A stretch of DNA of 5,491 nucleotides from Propionibacterium sp. (GTDB lineage Bacteria; Actinomycetota; Actinomycetes; Propionibacteriales; Propionibacteriaceae). The notes below the pieces were generated by a model. The model searched no databases and was not told the origin of the DNA. It was given only the letters and a program-made list of their open reading frames with translations. The stretch spans positions 1-5,491 of the forward strand of contig JALHFX010000127.1 of the NCBI GenBank assembly GCA_022837595.1, written 5' to 3'. The position numbers and the translations under genes are program-made. Of the stretch, positions 1 through 5,491 are shown in pieces (positions within the stretch are counted from its first letter, which is position 1; each line of letters begins with the position of its first letter).

Positions 1-85
1 CTCTATGGCCAGAATTGGTCTTAAATGTCAAATTCCAGTCAATTAGCCTCAGCCTTTCACCAGCCATAATCCTTGCCTACCCGGT

Positions 86-259
86 GAAAAATTGAGGCTA
101 GACACAGTCGAAGAACGGGCCCGATCAATGGCGGGGCGCGAGGACTCGCTGCAGTCGGCTGCACGTGGTGAATGATTACCGAGACAGCAGGCCCAGGCGA
201 GAGCGGAACAGCTACGCCATGAGGCGGTCGTCGCCACCAGTGCGGTCTTCAACCTGAGT
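86..259 (+). pseudogene. smc: Remnant of Smc second coiled-coil arm
   Basis: Read in one frame (codon starts 86, 89, 92...), this stretch gives a charged helical sequence containing TVEERARSMAGREDSLQSAA, then an in-frame TGA at 173-175, then QQAQARAEQLRHEAVVA. Actinobacterial Smc proteins, as I remember them, have a matching segment (AEER...GRADSLRRAA..ER..R..) in the coiled coil returning to the C-terminal head. The match is by eye. The TGA falls where Arg would be expected, so a CGA-to-TGA transition is the simplest explanation. Smc-like character fades after about 259. The distance to the head fragment at 682 is much shorter than in a full-length gene, so sequence has also been deleted. 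No start codon or ribosome binding site serves this piece. It is best read as part of the same dead gene as 682-1113. An unrelated coiled-coil gene fragment is the alternative. Confidence 0.55.
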
Positions 260-681
260 TCCACATTTGGGTCAAGTGCCCGAGTGCCAGGGTCGTCTCG
301 ATCTTGGGTGGGATCGGTCAAGCGCGCCGACTGGGACTGGTATCTCGTTTAACCATCGGCGTCGTGTCCGCTTGGCCGGTGTGGTTTAGGCGTCATCGAG
401 CCTCCTCGGGTCCACCGTGATCAATGATGGGTTGCTCGTTCTCGACCGATTCAGCACAACGTGGTGGGCAGCAGCTCAGCTGATCAGAAGGCTGGCAGCA
501 GGCGCCGATGCGGTCAGCAAGAAGCGGGGTTGCTCGCACGCGAACACCCGTGACTGGTCCCCAGATCGCTTTACAGATCCAGTTTTGTCGGCAAACAGGC
601 ATCTGGGGACCACTGACGGGTGTTGGCCGGGTTTGCGCCGGTGCCACATCATCAACGCATCCGGGGCACTAACGTTGTGGA
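260..681. other. Gene-free, degenerate interval inside smc remains
   Basis: No reading frame here gives a recognisable protein, and the open frames lack ribosome binding sites and known motifs. In an intact smc this interval would encode the end of the coiled coil and the beta strands before the head. I can see at most a weak trace at 657-687, where a G-A-L-T-L reading in one frame is followed by T-G-V in the next. That resembles the GRLTLT...TGV stretch of Smc with a deletion and frameshift. A long inverted repeat (543-624) lies in the middle. I cannot tell whether the rest is decayed smc or foreign DNA. Confidence 0.5.
543..624. repeat. 82-bp imperfect inverted repeat, 24-bp arms
   Basis: The arm at 543-566 pairs with the arm at 601-624 at 22 of 24 positions; the mismatches are 552/615 and 554/613. 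The 34-bp centre holds a smaller GTTT...AAAC inverted pair (582-585/593-596). No T-run follows, so it is not a classical intrinsic terminator. Its place within decayed smc suggests a small inserted palindromic element or a repeat left by rearrangement. I see no clear target-site duplication. Confidence 0.75.
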
Positions 682-1113
682 ACTGGGGTTCAACGGTGCG
701 CAATGGCGCGTCCGGCAGGCAAGAAGCTGCGCAGGCTCTCGCTTCTTTCCGGTGGTGGGCGGTCGCTGGAGCGGTCGCTGGTTGCGATCGGGTTTCTGAT
801 CAGCTTGTTTGTCGCCCGGCCCAGTCCTTTCTACATTCTCGACGAGGTCGAGGCAACGCTTGATGATGTGAACTTCGGACGCCTGCTGTCCATCTACGAA
901 GAGCTGCGCGAAAGCGCTCAGCTCCTGCTCGTCACCCATCACATACACACCATGGAAGTCGCAGCTGCACTCTACGGGGTGACAATGCGCGACGACGGTG
1001 TCTCCACCGTGATCTCCCAGCGTCTCAACGAGCGTGGGGGCGAGCTAGTGTCTCAAGACCATGATCGTGCGGCGTGGCGCCCCGGTCTTTGTCTGCTGGC
1101 TGGTCGAGACTAG
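682..1113 (+). pseudogene. smc: C-terminal half of Smc ATPase head (5'-truncated smc)
   Basis: Smc is the condensin ATPase that compacts and helps segregate the chromosome with ScpAB. This fragment starts near T-G-V (682-690), followed by ARPAGKK (706-726), LSLLSGG (736-756), the Walker B/D-loop region FYILDEVEATLDD (832-870), the H-loop VTHH and a C terminus with ISQRLNE. These are hallmarks of the C-lobe of an Smc head. The N-terminal head with Walker A, the hinge and most of the coiled coil are missing, so it cannot form a working ATPase. Only about 137 codons remain, against roughly 1,200 in a typical Smc. The ATG at 703 has no ribosome binding site. A 12-bp duplication (757-780) splits the signature motif, and the tail after ISQRLNE (to TAG 1111-1113) looks unlike a normal terminus. 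The open frame may mean recent decay. A functional smc elsewhere cannot be excluded. Confidence 0.85.
757..780 (+). repeat. 12-bp tandem duplication in the Smc signature motif
   Basis: Units 757-768 (GGGCGGTCGCTG) and 769-780 (GAGCGGTCGCTG) agree at 11 of 12 bases. They turn the expected SGG-ERSL signature into SGG-GRSL-ERSL, four extra residues. With one unit removed, spacing from SGG to the ARPSPFY block equals that of normal Smc proteins. This motif contacts ATP across the dimer, so the insertion should be damaging. Confidence 0.85.
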
Positions 1114-1140
1114 TAGAGATTCTTCCTCTTCCCAGTTCTC

Positions 1141-1144
1141 GGAG
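1141..1144 (+). promoter_or_regulatory. Ribosome binding site fixing the start at 1152
   Basis: GGAG lies seven bases before ATG 1152. An upstream in-frame ATG at 1074 has no comparable site and would add residues encoded within the smc remnant, so 1152 is preferred. Confidence 0.6.
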
Positions 1145-1151
1145 ACTCAGC

Positions 1152-1565
1152 ATGGCAGTTTTCTTAGTGACGGCGTTCCTCGTCATCGTCTTCGCCTTGG
1201 CGGTCCTCTTGCTCGTGGCATCGGACGCCTCAGCGCGCGCGGGAGGAGACCAAACTCATCTAGCCCTCCGGATGCGAAGGGTGCTCCGGCATCTCAACGG
1301 CGAGGCTGATCCGCCAGCGGCACTCGCGCAAACGCTGATCGTCCGAGACAGCGGCGAAGCCGAACTCAAGGCTGAGGAGGCACAGCCGGACTCCGACAGC
1401 AGCTTCGAGGAAGCGTCCAAGACCCCGGTCGAGGCACCGCAGCAGGCTGATGATCCTGGCGAGCTCCCGGTCGAGAACTGCGAGCACGGCGATATCGAAC
1501 AGCCGAAGACCGAGACTGATGAGAGTGAGGGTGCTCGGTCGGACGGCCGGCATCTGGCTGCCTGA
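1152..1565 (+). CDS. Small membrane-anchored acidic protein, function unknown
   Basis: The 137-residue product has one hydrophobic segment at about residues 3-24 (VFLVTAFLVIVFALAVLLLV), a short basic stretch (RMRRVLRHLNG, about residues 41-51), then a long hydrophilic tail rich in Glu, Asp, Pro and Ala with no cysteine pairs or catalytic motif. The segment has no signal-peptidase site I trust, so a membrane anchor is more likely than secretion; which side the tail faces cannot be settled. C/G-rich third codon positions and GGAG before the ATG support a real gene. It lies between the smc remnant and ftsY, with a 71-bp gap to the ftsY GTG. The layout of anchor plus acidic tail resembles the N-terminal membrane anchor and A domain of actinobacterial FtsY, but there is no GTPase domain. 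I do not recognise a family. It could be a lineage-specific accessory protein or a decayed partial duplicate of an FtsY N-terminus. Confidence 0.65.
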   Translation: MAVFLVTAFLVIVFALAVLLLVASDASARAGGDQTHLALRMRRVLRHLNGEADPPAALAQTLIVRDSGEAELKAEEAQPDSDSSFEEASKTPVEAPQQADDPGELPVENCEHGDIEQPKTETDESEGARSDGRHLAA

Positions 1566-1624
1566 TCGCTCACTGCTGTTGCTGCACGCTGGACGCCGAC
1601 AGCTGGTGCGGTGCATGTACCCGG

Positions 1625-1630
1625 TAGTCT
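1625..1630 (+). promoter_or_regulatory. Possible -10 element for leaderless ftsY mRNA
   Basis: TAGTCT fits the actinobacterial TANNNT -10 pattern and ends six bases before GTG 1637. Transcription would then begin at or next to the start codon, giving a leaderless mRNA, which is common in actinobacteria. The lack of a ribosome binding site before GTG 1637 agrees with this. I see no convincing -35 box. Confidence 0.35.
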
Positions 1631-1636
1631 GACTGC

Positions 1637-1759
1637 GTGGAATGGATTCCCTGGACAGTCATTATCGGCATTTTCCTGGTGGCTGGCGTCGCCTATCTAT
1701 CGATCCTCATCCGAGGACGCGGTAACAGGAGAGCTGGTCGAGACCGCACCACCTGTTGA
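1637..1759 (+). CDS. Out-of-frame FtsY membrane-anchor segment (40 codons)
   Basis: From GTG 1637 this frame encodes MEWIPWTVIIGIFLVAGVAY, then LSILIRGRGNRR and a short tail ending at TGA 1757-1759. A hydrophobic helix followed by Arg-rich residues is how many actinobacterial FtsY proteins begin. It overlaps the ftsY frame completely. Skipping one base (A1730) after AGG 1727-1729 gives RGRGNR-ELVETAPPVEVEAVE, a smooth transition from anchor to acidic linker. Left unshifted, the frame would yield only a 40-residue membrane peptide. It is most likely the true 5' end of ftsY rather than an independent gene. Confidence 0.65.
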   Translation: MEWIPWTVIIGIFLVAGVAYLSILIRGRGNRRAGRDRTTC

Positions 1760-2798
1760 GGTAGAGGCGGTCGAGGCTGAGGTCGTTGAGCCAAAGCCCA
1801 CTGCCGTACCCGACGAGATCGCGCTCGCCGAGCCTACCGTCGAGGCCGAACCTGAACCCGCACTCGACAAGCCGGAGATAGCTACATCCCGCCTTGCTCG
1901 GTTGCGTCGCAAGCTTGCAAGCAGCAACAACGCACTGGCACGCGCATTGGCCGACTTACTGTCCAGCGATCGCATCGACGACGAGACCTGGGACGACTTC
2001 GAGACCACGCTGATCACTTCAGACCTTGGCGTAGGGCCCACCAATGAGCTGGTCACTGCACTGCGCCAGGAACTACGTATCGACGGGATCTCGGACCCTG
2101 CACAGGCTAAGGCTCTGCTGCGCTCCGAACTGATCAAACTCATCAACCCCGATCTCGACCGCAGTCTCAATCTGGAGCACGCTGACGATAAACCCGCAGT
2201 AATACTGGTGGTCGGTGTGAACGGCACGGGTAAGACGACCACAGTCGGCAAGTTGGGACGAATGCTGATCGCCGACGACAAGAAGGTGCTCTTCGGTGCA
2301 GCTGATACCTTCCGCGCGGCCGCTGCCGAACAGCTCACCACATGGGGGGAGCGGGTCGGCGTGGAGACGGTCCGTTCTGATGAGGGCGCCGACCCTGCAT
2401 CCGTGGCGTTCAACGCTGTCGAAGAGGGGATCGTGCAGGGCGTGGACGTCGTGCTGGTCGATACGGCCGGACGCTTGCACACCAAGGTCGGCTTGATGGA
2501 TGAGCTCGGCAAGGTCAAGCGTGTCATCGAAAAGAAGGCGCCGGTCACCGAAGTGCTCCTCGTGCTGGACGCGACCACCGGGCAGAATGGGCTGACCCAG
2601 GCCCGCATCTTCGCCGAAGTCGTCGACGTCACCGGCATCGTATTGACTAAGCTCGACGGCTCAGCCAAGGGCGGTATCGTCGTCCAGGTGCAGCGTGAAC
2701 TCGGGGTTCCGGTGAAATTCATCGGGCTGGGTGAAGGCGCTGACGATCTCGCTCCCTTCGACGCCGAGCAGTTCGTCGACGGTCTCTTGGGGAACTGA
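1637..2798 (+). CDS. ftsY: SRP receptor GTPase FtsY, N-terminal anchor out of frame
   Basis: FtsY docks ribosome-SRP complexes at the membrane through a GTP-dependent heterodimer with Ffh. The unbroken frame runs to TGA 2796-2798 and includes an acidic linker rich in E, V and P (about 1731-1870), the N domain starting near LARLRRKL (about 1890), and the SRP-type G domain: G1 GVNGTGKTTT (2214-2243), DTFRAAA (2304-2324), G3 DTAGR (2460-2474), G4 TKLDG (2646-2660), and a C terminus with FDAEQFVDGLLGN. This part looks complete and functional. Conventional calling would start at ATG 1611, but residues before about 1713 in that frame look non-coding and there is no ribosome binding site. A proper FtsY membrane anchor (MEWIPWTVIIGIF..) starts at GTG 1637 in another frame and joins the main frame by one +1 shift near 1730. 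Only the frame break is in doubt: mutation, sequencing error or recoding. The product could also be made without an anchor from an unseen internal start. Confidence 0.9.
1727..1732 (+). other. Likely frame-switch site in ftsY (tandem AGG-AGA)
   Basis: In the anchor frame these bases are AGG AGA, two rare Arg codons in a row. Moving forward by one base here enters the main ftsY frame at GAG 1731. Tandem rare Arg codons promote +1 slippage in other bacteria, and AGGAG is also a Shine-Dalgarno-like sequence. A simple one-base insertion fits equally well. The crossover must fall within about 1712-1733; the exact site is inferred. Confidence 0.4.
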
Positions 2799-2818
2799 CT
2801 GAATGGTCTTGAGAGTTT

Positions 2819-2852
2819 CTGAGCCCGTCCCACCAGTGTGGGGCGGGCTCAG
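2819..2852 (+). terminator. Hairpin terminator after ftsY
   Basis: The 14-base arms 2819-2832 and 2839-2852 pair fully with one G-U pair (T2828/G2843) around a 6-base loop, 20 bases after the ftsY stop. The stem is G+C-rich and no strong T-run follows, a form common in actinobacteria. It suggests ftsY and ffh are separately transcribed. The 55 bases between it and ffh hold no promoter I can call firmly. Confidence 0.75.
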
Positions 2853-2907
2853 CTGGTTGTAGACGGTATCCTGGGTCATTGATATCCGCCACTTTGCGAG
2901 GACACCT

Positions 2908-4473
2908 GTGTTCGACACCCTTCAAGACCGCCTTGCCTCGACCTTCAAGTCGCTTCGTAGCAAGGGTCGGCTCACTGATGCCGACATCGACGCCACCGCC
3001 CGTGAGATTCGTATCGCGCTGCTCGAAGCCGACGTCAATCTCGCGGTGGTCAAGGAATTCGTCGCTCGCATCAAGGAACGCGCGAAGGGCGCAGAACTGT
3101 CGCGGGCGCTGAACCCCACACAGCAGATCATCAAGATCGTCAACGAGGAACTCATCTCGATTCTCGGCGGCCAGACCAGACTGCTGCGCTATGCGAAGCA
3201 GCCGCCGACGATCATCATGCTGGCCGGTCTGCAGGGTGCCGGTAAGACGACGCTGGCAGGCAAGCTGGGTGCGTGGCTGAAGGACGAAGGTCACTCTCCA
3301 CTACTGGTCGCAGCCGACCTCCAGCGTCCACAGGCTGTCGAGCAGCTGCGGGTGATGGCCGAGCGCGCCAAGGTTGGCATCTATGCGCCGCAGCCCGGCA
3401 ATGGGGTGGGCGATCCGATTCAGGTCGCCCGGGATTCGATCGGCTACGCCAAACACCACCTCTTCGATGTCGTGATCATCGACACCGCCGGTCGTTTGGG
3501 CGTCGATATCGAGATGATGCGCCAGGCGCAGATGATCAAGGCTCTCACCAAGCCGGACGAGACCTTGTTCGTTGTCGACGCCATGATCGGCCAAGACGCG
3601 GTCAACACCGCGCTCGCCTTCGAAGAAGGCGTCGGCGTCGATGGCGTCGTGCTGACCAAGCTCGACGGCGATGCCCGCGGCGGTGCGGCACTATCGGTCG
3701 CGCGGGTGATCGGCAAGCCGATCATGTTCGCGTCCAATGGTGAGAAGCTCACCGATTTCGATGTCTTCCATCCCGACCGGATGGCCAGCCGCATCCTCGG
3801 GATGGGTGACATGCTCACCCTCATCGAGCAGGCCGAGAAGACCTTCGACGCAGAAGAATCTGCCAAGGCAGCCGAGAAGTTGATGGGCGGAGGAAGCCAA
3901 TTCGGATTGGACGACTTCCTCGCGCAGATGCAGCAGATCCGCAAGATGGGCCCGTTGTCGAAAATCTTCGGCATGCTGCCGGGCGCTTCACAGATGAAGG
4001 CGATCTCGGAGATCGATGAGAAACAGGTCGACCGCGTTGAGGCGATCATCCACTCGATGACACCGGCCGAACGCGCCGATGTCGGCATCCTCAATGGTTC
4101 GCGGCGCGCACGTATCGCCCGCGGTGCCGGGGTTGAAGTGCGGGACGTGAACGAACTGGTGAACAGATTCGTCGAAGCGCGCAAGATGATGCAGTCGATG
4201 AGCCAGATGATGCCCGGCATGCCAGGCGGTGGCGCTGGTCGTCGACAGCAGACCAAGCAGCAGCCCAAGAAGGGCCGGGGCGGCAAGAAAGTCTCGGGTA
4301 ACCCCGCCAAGCGGGCAGCGGCTGAGAAGGCCAAGGCCAATCCCGCGCTGCGTACCCCTCAGCTGCCGGCTGAGATGCCCAGCGCGGCGCAGACGCAGGC
4401 CGCGATGCAGGACTTCTCCTTGCCGCCGGAACTACAGCAGATGTTGAACCAGCAGAACAAGGGGCCGCGCTAG
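2908..4473 (+). CDS. ffh: Signal recognition particle GTPase Ffh (SRP54)
   Basis: Ffh binds 4.5S/SRP RNA and signal sequences of nascent membrane proteins and hands the ribosome to FtsY in a GTP-controlled step. The 521-residue product has the N domain (about 1-95, with EIRIALLEADVN), then the G domain with G1 GLQGAGKTT (107-115), AADLQRP (135-141), DTAGR (192-196) and TKLDGDARGG (250-259). The Met-rich M domain follows from about 310, with FGMLPG and the RNA-binding GSRRARIARGAG (397-408), then MMQSMSQMMPGMPGG. The tail after about 440 is longer than in the E. coli protein (about 450 residues in total) and is rich in Lys, Gln, Ala and Pro, as in several actinobacterial homologues. The start is GTG 2908 with GAGG (2898-2901) six bases upstream. 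No broken motif or frameshift is seen. It lies next to its partner ftsY, so the targeting pathway should work if FtsY is made. Confidence 0.97.
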   Translation: MFDTLQDRLASTFKSLRSKGRLTDADIDATAREIRIALLEADVNLAVVKEFVARIKERAKGAELSRALNPTQQIIKIVNEELISILGGQTRLLRYAKQPPTIIMLAGLQGAGKTTLAGKLGAWLKDEGHSPLLVAADLQRPQAVEQLRVMAERAKVGIYAPQPGNGVGDPIQVARDSIGYAKHHLFDVVIIDTAGRLGVDIEMMRQAQMIKALTKPDETLFVVDAMIGQDAVNTALAFEEGVGVDGVVLTKLDGDARGGAALSVARVIGKPIMFASNGEKLTDFDVFHPDRMASRILGMGDMLTLIEQAEKTFDAEESAKAAEKLMGGGSQFGLDDFLAQMQQIRKMGPLSKIFGMLPGASQMKAISEIDEKQVDRVEAIIHSMTPAERADVGILNGSRRARIARGAGVEVRDVNELVNRFVEARKMMQSMSQMMPGMPGGGAGRRQQTKQQPKKGRGGKKVSGNPAKRAAAEKAKANPALRTPQLPAEMPSAAQTQAAMQDFSLPPELQQMLNQQNKGPR

Positions 4474-4492
4474 AGTCCATCCTTCACCGGGA

Positions 4493-4580
4493 GCGGATGT
4501 GGTTGCCCAGAAGCGGGTGTGGTTGCCGTCGTTCGCCGAAAAAATAGGCTCACTTCCCGGCAACCACACCCGCTTCCGGG
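4493..4580. repeat. Long inverted repeat with competing left arms after ffh
   Basis: Bases 4510-4528 and 4558-4576 are perfect reverse complements over 19 bp. Three further pairs (4506-4508/4578-4580) follow a single mismatch, and the loop is 29 bases. A second copy of the left arm (4493-4507) matches 4513-4527 at 14 of 15 bases and could pair with the same right arm instead. The first arm lies 20 bases after the ffh stop, so the hairpin may terminate or stabilise ffh mRNA, although no T-run follows it. It may equally be a dispersed palindromic repeat. Confidence 0.8.
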
Positions 4581-4632
4581 AGGTGTCATCCGCCGAACCA
4601 ATAGGCTCTCTTCCAGGTGGCCAGAACCACCT
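4530..4632. repeat. Imperfect direct repeat with 57-bp period
   Basis: Bases 4530-4575 align with 4587-4632 at an offset of exactly 57. In the first 31 positions 25 agree, including CGCCGAA, AATAGGCTC and CTTCC; the rest is weaker. The period is a multiple of three. The minus strand reads as a 19-residue repeat (WPPGREPIGSADD, WLPGSEPIFSAND), but that frame has no start or ribosome binding site of its own, so I do not call a gene. A short inverted repeat, AGGTGG/CCACCT (4615-4620/4627-4632), lies at the end. Confidence 0.7.
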
Positions 4633-4652
4633 TGATTCCGATCCGTTTCCAT

Positions 4653-4657
4653 GGAGG
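4653..4657 (+). promoter_or_regulatory. Strong ribosome binding site for the amidohydrolase gene
   Basis: GGAGG lies nine bases before ATG 4667. It decides the start against the ATG at 4651, which is in a different frame. Confidence 0.8.
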
Positions 4658-4666
4658 GGTGACTCA

Positions 4667-5491
4667 ATGTCGAGTTGGCATCTGAATGGCGTGGTCCTGC
4701 CGGGCACTGAACCGGTGGATCTATGGATCCGTGACGGGGTAATCAGCGCCGAGCCGGTCGGCGGCGCTGAGTCGTTGGGCTCGGGGCTATGGATCATGCC
4801 CGGGCTGGTGGATGCGCACTGCCATATCGGGTTGGGATCGACAGGCGCCGTCGATCGCGCAACGGCCGAAGAACAGGCCATCACCGATCGCAACTCGGGG
4901 GTCCTGCTCGTCAGGGATGCAGGTGCGCCTGCGGATACGCATTGGATCGATGAGCGTAACGATCTGCCACGTATCATCCGGGCCGGACGCCATATCGCGC
5001 GTCCCAAAAGGTATCTGCGCAACTTCGCGGTTGAGATCGACCCGGACGAGATGGTCACCGAGGTCGAACGCCAAGCGCTGGCCGGTGACGGCTGGGTCAA
5101 GCTCGTGGGGGATTGGATCGACCGCGATGCCAAAGACCTGCGTCCGCTGTGGCCGGCAGACAGGGCCCGCGAGGCTATCGAACGCGCTCACCAGGTCGGT
5201 GCCAAAGTGACGGCACACTGTTTCGCCGAGCAGTCAGTCGCCGAGCTTGTCGAAGCTGGAATCGACTGCATCGAGCATGGCACTGGGCTCAGCGATCCGG
5301 TGATCGCTCAGATGGCCGAGCGCGGTGTTGGATTGGTGCCGACCATGACGAATCTGGAGAATTTCCCGGTGTTTGCGGCTGCCGGAGAAGCCAAATTCCC
5401 TGACTACGCGGCGCACATGTTGGCATTGCACGCGTCACGCTTTGAGGTGCTGGGTGCCGCCATGGATGCGGGCGTGCAAGTCTATGCAGGC
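4667..5491 (+). CDS. Metal-dependent amidohydrolase, 3' end outside window
   Basis: The first 275 residues of an amidohydrolase-superfamily enzyme are present, of the imidazolonepropionase/prolidase-like type. These enzymes hydrolyse C-N bonds, including amide and peptide bonds, with one or two metal ions in a TIM barrel; the substrate cannot be told from sequence. Visible features are the N-terminal beta-sandwich start (LNGVVLPG..DLWIRDGVI), the metal-binding HxH in PGLVDAHCHIG (His51, His53), a candidate carboxylated Lys in WVKLVGDW (Lys145), His184 in VTAHCF and His204 in IEHGTG. The final catalytic Asp of the family usually follows a V-x-AGTD segment. The window stops at VYAG, so that residue should lie just beyond. 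No signal peptide is seen, so it is probably cytosolic. A related gene follows ffh in mycobacteria, as I recall, so linkage may be conserved. It is 193 bp from ffh behind a repeat block and probably has its own promoter. Confidence 0.9.
   Translation, partial: MSSWHLNGVVLPGTEPVDLWIRDGVISAEPVGGAESLGSGLWIMPGLVDAHCHIGLGSTGAVDRATAEEQAITDRNSGVLLVRDAGAPADTHWIDERNDLPRIIRAGRHIARPKRYLRNFAVEIDPDEMVTEVERQALAGDGWVKLVGDWIDRDAKDLRPLWPADRAREAIERAHQVGAKVTAHCFAEQSVAELVEAGIDCIEHGTGLSDPVIAQMAERGVGLVPTMTNLENFPVFAAAGEAKFPDYAAHMLALHASRFEVLGAAMDAGVQVYAG

Noticed and set aside
417..863. 148-codon plus-strand open frame across the smc remnant
   Set aside because: No ribosome binding site is present, composition is Trp/Arg/Cys-rich, and it overlaps the Smc head fragment in a wrong frame.
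1697..2833. 378-codon minus-strand open frame opposite ftsY
   Set aside because: It is a low-complexity Ser/Thr/Ala-rich translation that mirrors the ftsY codons. It has no motif and no ribosome binding site.
2853..2907. Promoter for ffh (TTGTAG and TGATAT, 17-base gap)
   Set aside because: The -10 match is only three of six bases. The spacing is suggestive but not enough for a feature.
3273..3743. 156-codon Arg-rich plus-strand frame inside ffh
   Set aside because: It is an out-of-frame shadow of ffh with very high Arg content and no supporting signals.
3444..4340. 298-codon minus-strand open frame opposite ffh
   Set aside because: Ffh is certain on the plus strand, and this frame is the antisense of its G+C-rich codons.
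4493..4632. CRISPR-like array
   Set aside because: There are only two imperfect copies with no conserved repeat and unique-spacer structure. It is a tandem and inverted repeat block.
4432..5133. 233-codon minus-strand open frame from the amidohydrolase gene into the repeat block
   Set aside because: Most of it is antisense to the amidohydrolase. Only the repeat-encoded part is notable, and it has no start of its own.

Overview
The window (about 60% G+C, GTG starts, C/G-ending codons) looks like actinobacterial chromosome. The order smc remnant - small membrane protein gene - ftsY - ffh - amidohydrolase follows the smc/ftsY/ffh neighbourhood known in actinobacteria. In Mycobacterium, as I recall it, amt-glnB-glnD lie between ftsY and ffh; they are absent here. 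A member of the Propionibacteriaceae or a relative is possible, but the sequence alone does not establish a genus.

Positions 1-1113 hold the ruins of smc, the chromosome condensation ATPase. Bases 86-259 read as a piece of the second Smc coiled-coil arm with an in-frame TGA. Bases 260-680 have no recognisable gene but contain a long imperfect inverted repeat (543-624). Bases 682-1113 are the C-terminal half of the Smc ATPase head, still open in frame. That head carries a 12-bp tandem duplication that splits the ABC signature motif. A gene encoding a 137-residue membrane-anchored acidic protein follows (1152-1565).

Positions 1637-2798 are ftsY, the SRP receptor. Its membrane anchor (from GTG 1637) lies in a different frame from the acidic linker and NG GTPase domain. 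A single +1 shift at tandem rare Arg codons AGG-AGA (1727-1732) joins them exactly. A hairpin terminator (2819-2852) separates ftsY from ffh (2908-4473), which encodes the intact SRP54 GTPase. FtsY and Ffh are receptor and signal-recognition subunit of co-translational membrane targeting.

Positions 4474-4666 form a repeat-rich intergenic region: a 19-bp perfect inverted repeat, a second left arm that could compete for the same right arm, and an imperfect repeat with a 57-bp period. A metal-dependent amidohydrolase gene starts at 4667 and runs off the end of the window just before the expected final catalytic Asp.

I found no convincing new multi-gene system. The notable signals are decay of smc beside intact SRP genes, the frame break in ftsY, the smc-ftsY interval membrane protein, and the repeat block after ffh.
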